DNA of 6,356 bases from Anaerolineaceae bacterium UBA5365 (lineage in GTDB: Bacteria; Chloroflexota; Anaerolineae; Anaerolineales; Anaerolineaceae), in assembly GCA_002407905.1 (NCBI GenBank), contig DHPL01000025.1:139025-145380 (forward strand), written 5' to 3'. Numbering within the stretch: position 1 is the stretch's first letter; each line of letters opens with the position of its first letter. A program made the translations under genes and the position numbers. Below, one piece after another: positions 5,518-6,356 of this stretch. The notes below the pieces were generated by a model. That model was not told the origin of the DNA. It did not search any database and was given only the letters and a program-made list of their open reading frames with translations.

Positions 5518-6356
5518 ATGCCAAGCATTCAAGTAGAGATCGGCAAGGAATCGCGGTTCATCGAAGCGCCAGAGGGCAGTAACCTGCTCACGGCATTGTT
5601 GGCAGACGGAATCGATGACATCCCTTCAACTTGCGGCGGCCGCGGTACCTGTAAAAAATGTAAAGTGGAACTTCTGCCGGGCGCGTCTGCGGAGCCGGAA
5701 GTGGTTTTAGCCTGCCAAACAAGGGTAACTCAAGACCTTATCGTTCGGATCCTGCCGGAAAGCGGCATGGAAATCAATGCGGACCTGGGGAATGTCCAAT
5801 TTGGGAATGACCTGCCTTTTGAGCTGCCCGCAGAAACCCAACAGGCTTATGGAATTGCTGTGGATATTGGCACGACCACGGTCGTCGCGATGCTTTTTGA
5901 CCTGATGGAAGGGCCCAGGAGCCTTGCAGTATTCCGCGAGCGCAACCTGGAAAAACAATTTGGGGCTGATGTGATTTCCCGGATTGATTACAGCAATCAT
6001 CACGGCGTGGCTCCGGTTACAGATCTGATTCGGAAGCAAATTGCGACGATGGTAAGGCAGCTGCTGCGCGAGAACCATGTGGCAATTCAGGACCTGTATG
6101 GCTACAGCATCGCCGGCAATACGGTGATGCAGCACTACATGGCCGGTTTCGACCCCCAGGGCATCGGAGTGGCGCCCTTTAAGGTGCAAAGCCTCTTCGG
6201 AGAGGTTTGGCAGGCCCGGGACTTCGGCTTGCCCGGCGCGGATGGATGTACTGTTTACTTCCTGCCGGCCATCGCGGGTTACGTAGGCGGGGACATCACT
6301 GGCGGAATTCTGGCGACGGGGATGCAGGAAGGAGAATCCATGGCTGCCTTGTTGGT
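5518..6356 (+). CDS. Corrinoid reductive activator (RACo/RamA-like ferredoxin-ASKHA ATPase), N-terminal 279 residues
   Basis: Open to the right edge; relatives reach roughly 500-650 residues, so about half is present. Residues 1-80 form a [2Fe-2S] ferredoxin domain with CGGRGTCKKC (C39, C45, C48) and LACQT (C66). From about 110 the ASKHA ATPase-like part follows: the phosphate-binding loop YGIAVDIGTTTVVAMLFDL (111-129), FGADVISRIDY (148-158), YSIAGNTVMQHYMAGFDP (196-213) and PAIAGYVGGDITGGILATG (250-268). This architecture (DUF4445/RACo family) couples ATP hydrolysis to reduction of inactive Co(II) corrinoid proteins to Co(I), using electrons through the N-terminal cluster. The target here is most likely the corrinoid protein at 1709-2356. 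The ATG is 1 nt after the GTPase stop (TGATATG), with no clear Shine-Dalgarno, so translation is probably coupled. The spacing between C48 and C66 is only 17 residues, shorter than in usual plant-type ferredoxin domains (about 29), and the linker to the ATPase part is also short. Confidence 0.93.
   Translation, partial: MPSIQVEIGKESRFIEAPEGSNLLTALLADGIDDIPSTCGGRGTCKKCKVELLPGASAEPEVVLACQTRVTQDLIVRILPESGMEINADLGNVQFGNDLPFELPAETQQAYGIAVDIGTTTVVAMLFDLMEGPRSLAVFRERNLEKQFGADVISRIDYSNHHGVAPVTDLIRKQIATMVRQLLRENHVAIQDLYGYSIAGNTVMQHYMAGFDPQGIGVAPFKVQSLFGEVWQARDFGLPGADGCTVYFLPAIAGYVGGDITGGILATGMQEGESMAALL

Noticed and set aside
5707..6189. Minus-strand open frame of 160 codons
   Set aside because: It is antisense to the activator, whose ferredoxin and ASKHA motifs run continuously through the region on the plus strand.

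Overview
The window looks like part of an anaerobic bacterial chromosome. It carries most of a corrinoid-dependent methyl-transfer module: a cobalamin-binding corrinoid protein, a uroporphyrinogen-decarboxylase-fold (URO-D/MtaA-type) methyltransferase, a CobW-type GTPase and the start of a ferredoxin-ASKHA reductive activator. A DUF2284 metal-binding protein lies between the first two. Such sets occur in acetogens, methylotrophic anaerobes, Desulfitobacterium-like Firmicutes and anaerobic Chloroflexi. The moderate GC content and the neighbouring DinB-like and MFS genes would suit an Anaerolineae-type Chloroflexi or a Firmicute, but the sequence alone does not settle the taxon.

Left part (1-1553, minus strand): an MFS_1_like transporter of 421 residues is followed 45 bp later by the first 80 codons of a DinB-fold protein that runs off the left edge. 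A 155-bp intergenic region separates the transporter from the divergent corrinoid-protein gene (1709-2356, plus), which ends in a strong intrinsic terminator. Next comes a cysteine-rich DUF2284 gene on the minus strand (2413-2967), convergent with the corrinoid protein.

Right part (from 3203, plus strand): a 235-bp intergenic region with a plausible promoter precedes a tightly packed three-gene run. This holds the URO-D methyltransferase with an extra C-terminal thioredoxin-like domain (3203-4579), a CobW-like GTPase overlapping it by 17 bp (4563-5516), and, 1 nt later, the corrinoid reductive activator (5518 to the right edge, truncated).

Likely logic (inference): the methyltransferase moves a methyl group to or from the corrinoid protein, the Fe-S/ATPase activator re-reduces cobalamin that has oxidised to Co(II), and the GTPase helps load metal or cofactor. 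DUF2284 may be a redox or metal accessory, and the divergent MFS protein may import the methylated substrate. No second methyltransferase is visible, so the methyl donor and final acceptor are unknown. The most unusual points are the thioredoxin-like fusion, replacement of the usual zinc-ligand His by Phe in the methyltransferase, a rearranged Cys motif in the GTPase, and a short ferredoxin loop in the activator. No RNA genes, insertion sequences, CRISPR arrays or recognisable cobalamin riboswitch were seen.
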